NCBI GenBank assembly: GCA_964563465.1
Contig: CAZLVZ010000032.1
Location: forward strand, 1-5,581
Direction of reading: 5' to 3'
DNA: 5,581 nt
Origin: JAYENY01 sp964563465
Lineage (GTDB): Bacteria; Patescibacteriota; Minisyncoccia; Minisyncoccales; PEYH01
The position numbers and the translations under genes were made by a program. Each line of letters begins with the position of its first letter. Positions within the stretch are counted from its first letter, which is position 1. This document shows positions 4,970 through 5,581 of the stretch, in pieces. Below the pieces are notes generated by a model, which saw only the letters and a list, made by a program, of their open reading frames with translations, ran no database searches and had not been told where the DNA came from.

Positions 4970-4998
4970 ATTATATAGCCACCCAAAAACGCTGTCAA
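4970..4998 (-). promoter_or_regulatory. Perfect consensus sigma-70-type promoter of the MerR/GHKL operon
   Basis: On the minus strand TTGACA (4998-4993), a 17-bp spacer, then TATAAT (4975-4970): both hexamers and the spacing are ideal. Transcription would start near 4963, inside the first of the two direct repeats. Such a strong promoter without control would be surprising for a regulator, which supports repression by the repeats. The 17-bp spacing differs from the 19-20 bp typical of classical MerR-activated promoters. Confidence 0.75.
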
Positions 4999-5127
4999 GC
5001 CCATGTGTCTACAAAAGAAAAACACGACAAGGGTGGTTTGTATGGGACACATTCAGAACCATAGATTAGGTAGAAATATAAAAGAATACAGCTATACACA
5101 AAATGAAAAAGGACGATTTTTGAGCTT
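4999..5127. other. Intergenic stretch without a supported gene
   Basis: No supported coding region was found here. The only pattern noted is a 7-bp inverted repeat, ATGTGTC (5003-5009) and GACACAT (5046-5052), 36 bp apart, just upstream of the operon's -35 hexamer; with this spacing it may be chance. No terminator with a proper T-tract was seen after the small reading frame that ends at 5128. Confidence 0.5.
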
Positions 5128-5301
5128 TTATTTATGATATATCTTTGAATAATGTTTTTTAGCATATTCATCTTCCTCATATCTATCTTCTAATTCCATA
5201 GGCATTTTATCGTATCCAAAAATTATAAACTCCTTGAAATACTGAAAATAGAATCTAAGCAATCCCATTTTTTGATATTGTTTCCCTAGAATATTTATCA
5301 T
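5128..5301 (-). pseudogene. 57-residue reading frame resembling the tail of a larger protein
   Basis: Translating from ATG at 5301 gives 57 residues, starting MINILGKQYQKMGLLRFY and later reading GYDKMPMELEDRYEEDEY, followed by a basic tail ending KIYHK. The amino-acid mix is protein-like, not random AT-rich noise. The Gln-x-x-x-Gly...Tyr...MPMElE..YE pattern recalls the region after the HExxH site in small zinc-protease-like proteins, but the HExxH part is missing, so this may be a C-terminal remnant. ATG at 5268 is an alternative start. It overlaps the reading frame at 5255-5383 by 47 bp in a different phase, which fits a fused, decayed locus. A genuine small protein cannot be excluded; the family suggestion is weak. 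Confidence 0.35.
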
Positions 5302-5383
5302 TTAAAAAACCAACCAAGTCTTTATTTCTAAAAAATTGATTTTCCTTTGCAAATTCCATTATTTGTTGTTGCCTTTTATTCAT
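5255..5383 (-). pseudogene. Truncated winged-helix start (42 residues)
   Basis: Translating from ATG at 5383 gives MNKRQQQIMEFAKEN, then FRNKDLVGFLNDKYSRETISK, and stops at a TAG after 42 residues. The pattern matches the first two to three helices of winged-helix domains that open with (M)NKRQ..I..F....N and continue with SRETI.RDL...G. Here it breaks exactly where the recognition helix should continue, and the bases continue instead into a different frame. The likely explanation is a deletion or frameshift that removed the rest of a regulator or Fic-like protein, whose identity cannot be told. The upstream promoter would give an essentially leaderless transcript. Confidence 0.4.
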
Positions 5384-5389
5384 AATATA

Positions 5390-5398
5390 AATATAACA
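5390..5398 (-). promoter_or_regulatory. Extended -10 element before the truncated winged-helix frame
   Basis: The minus strand reads TGTTATATT, an extended -10 with one mismatch. Only 6 bp separate it from the ATG at 5383, so the transcript would start at or next to the start codon. AT-rich surroundings make chance matches more likely here. Confidence 0.3.
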
Positions 5399-5434
5399 TC
5401 ATTGCGTCATTTTTTATTCAATCTCGCAACATTT

Positions 5435-5443
5435 TGTTATAAT
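5435..5443 (+). promoter_or_regulatory. Extended -10 promoter on the plus strand
   Basis: TGTTATAAT is a perfect extended -10. A second TATAAT follows at 5453-5458. No -35 hexamer was found at the right distance. From the first element transcription would start near 5450, just before the large palindrome, and proceed out of the window to the right. Confidence 0.45.
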
Positions 5444-5461
5444 TATAAATATTATAATTCA

Positions 5462-5492
5462 CCTTGCTTGGAGGTTCAACCTCCAAGCAAGG
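5462..5492 (+). repeat. 31-bp perfect palindrome (15-bp arms, 1-nt centre)
   Basis: CCTTGCTTGGAGGTT (5462-5476) and AACCTCCAAGCAAGG (5478-5492) are exact complements around C5477. In RNA the tip can relax to GGAGG-TTCAA-CCTCC, pairing a Shine-Dalgarno-like and an anti-Shine-Dalgarno-like sequence. No T-tract follows on the plus strand; on the minus side there is AT-rich sequence but no clean U run. It lies about 12 nt after the predicted plus-strand transcription start, so it is probably the leader or first codons of a plus-strand gene. Alternatives are a mobile-element end or a protein-binding palindrome. Confidence 0.75.
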
Positions 5493-5581
5493 CCTCTCGG
5501 TCTCCCGAAAGGCTCACTATCCTGCTCTCTCTAGCGGACGATTTAAGAACCTTGGATTGGAAAAAGGTGTTTAGCTATTTG
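5468..5581 (+). CDS. Possible start of a plus-strand gene, partial, unknown
   Basis: From TTG at 5468 the frame stays open for 38 codons to the right edge. It reads LEVQPPSKASRSPERL, then a helical stretch TILLSLADDLRTLDWKKVF. The helical part looks like real protein and no other frame here looks better. The TTG lies inside the left arm of the palindrome, so initiation would depend on opening that hairpin. No ATG or GTG start is available in this frame after the predicted promoter. No family was recognised. The frame may instead start elsewhere, or the region may be a structured RNA. Confidence 0.35.
   Translation, partial: MEVQPPSKASRSPERLTILLSLADDLRTLDWKKVFSYL
5493..5512 (+). repeat. Second hairpin directly after the palindrome
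   Basis: CCT-C-TCGG (5493-5500) pairs with CCGA-A-AGG (5505-5512) around the loop TCTC, with one C-A mismatch. It abuts the 31-bp palindrome with no gap, so the plus-strand RNA would begin with two consecutive hairpins. Confidence 0.4.

Noticed and set aside
4765..5052. Minus-strand open frame of 95 codons overlapping the start of the MerR/GHKL gene
   Set aside because: It reads across the consensus promoter and the DNA-binding domain in another phase and has no recognisable pattern.
5003..5052. ATGTGTC/GACACAT inverted repeat upstream of the MerR/GHKL promoter
   Set aside because: The 7-bp arms are 36 bp apart with nothing between to support a hairpin or operator; may be chance.
4995..5180. 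Minus-strand open frame of 61 codons
   Set aside because: It is hydrophobic in parts but runs into the -35 of the MerR/GHKL promoter, overlaps the better 57-residue frame, and has no family-like features.

Overview
The window looks like a piece of a small-genome, AT-rich bacterium, most likely of the Candidate Phyla Radiation (Patescibacteria, Parcubacteria-like). That placement is inference. It rests on the general look of the DEAD-box helicase (short basic N-terminal tail, ending almost directly after motif VI), the low GC content, short intergenic gaps, weak or absent Shine-Dalgarno sequences, and compact terminators of the form CGCN-loop-NGCGGTTTTTT. No in-frame TGA was seen, so the standard bacterial code fits. 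No rRNA, tRNA, CRISPR array or insertion sequence could be supported.

Nearly all genes lie on the minus strand, so transcription runs from high to low coordinates. From right to left: a 31-bp near-perfect palindrome (5462-5492), with a divergent plus-strand promoter and a probable partial gene running off the right edge; two small overlapping minus-strand reading frames (5128-5383) that look like remnants, one a truncated winged-helix start and the other the tail of a larger protein; a two-gene operon (3884-4924) encoding a MerR-type DNA-binding domain fused to a GHKL (histidine-kinase/anti-sigma type) ATPase, followed by a STAS-like DUF4325 protein; two overlapping small membrane-protein genes (3236-3746); a DEAD-box RNA helicase (1763-2971) behind a long leader containing an intrinsic terminator; the ribosome-assembly GTPase EngB/YsxC (1084-1665); and the N-terminal 289 residues of an anaerobic class III ribonucleotide reductase NrdD (1-868), cut by the left edge.

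The most interesting unit is the 3884-4998 operon. Its promoter is a perfect TTGACA-17 bp-TATAAT, followed at the predicted transcription start by two identical 12-bp direct repeats 21 bp apart, the pattern of an autoregulatory operator. The first protein couples a DNA-binding head to an ATPase of the SpoIIAB/GHKL fold, and the second resembles the STAS (SpoIIAA-like) partner of such kinases. This suggests a partner-switching module acting directly on DNA rather than through a sigma factor.

The regulatory signals also repeat. Two intrinsic terminators (1685-1710 and 3778-3803) share sequence, and in both the U-tract runs directly into an extended -10 promoter (TGNTATAMT) for the next gene, so one short element appears to end one transcript and start another. 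nrdD has its own promoter with a perfect DnaA box just upstream, pointing to a possible link between replication initiation and dNTP supply.
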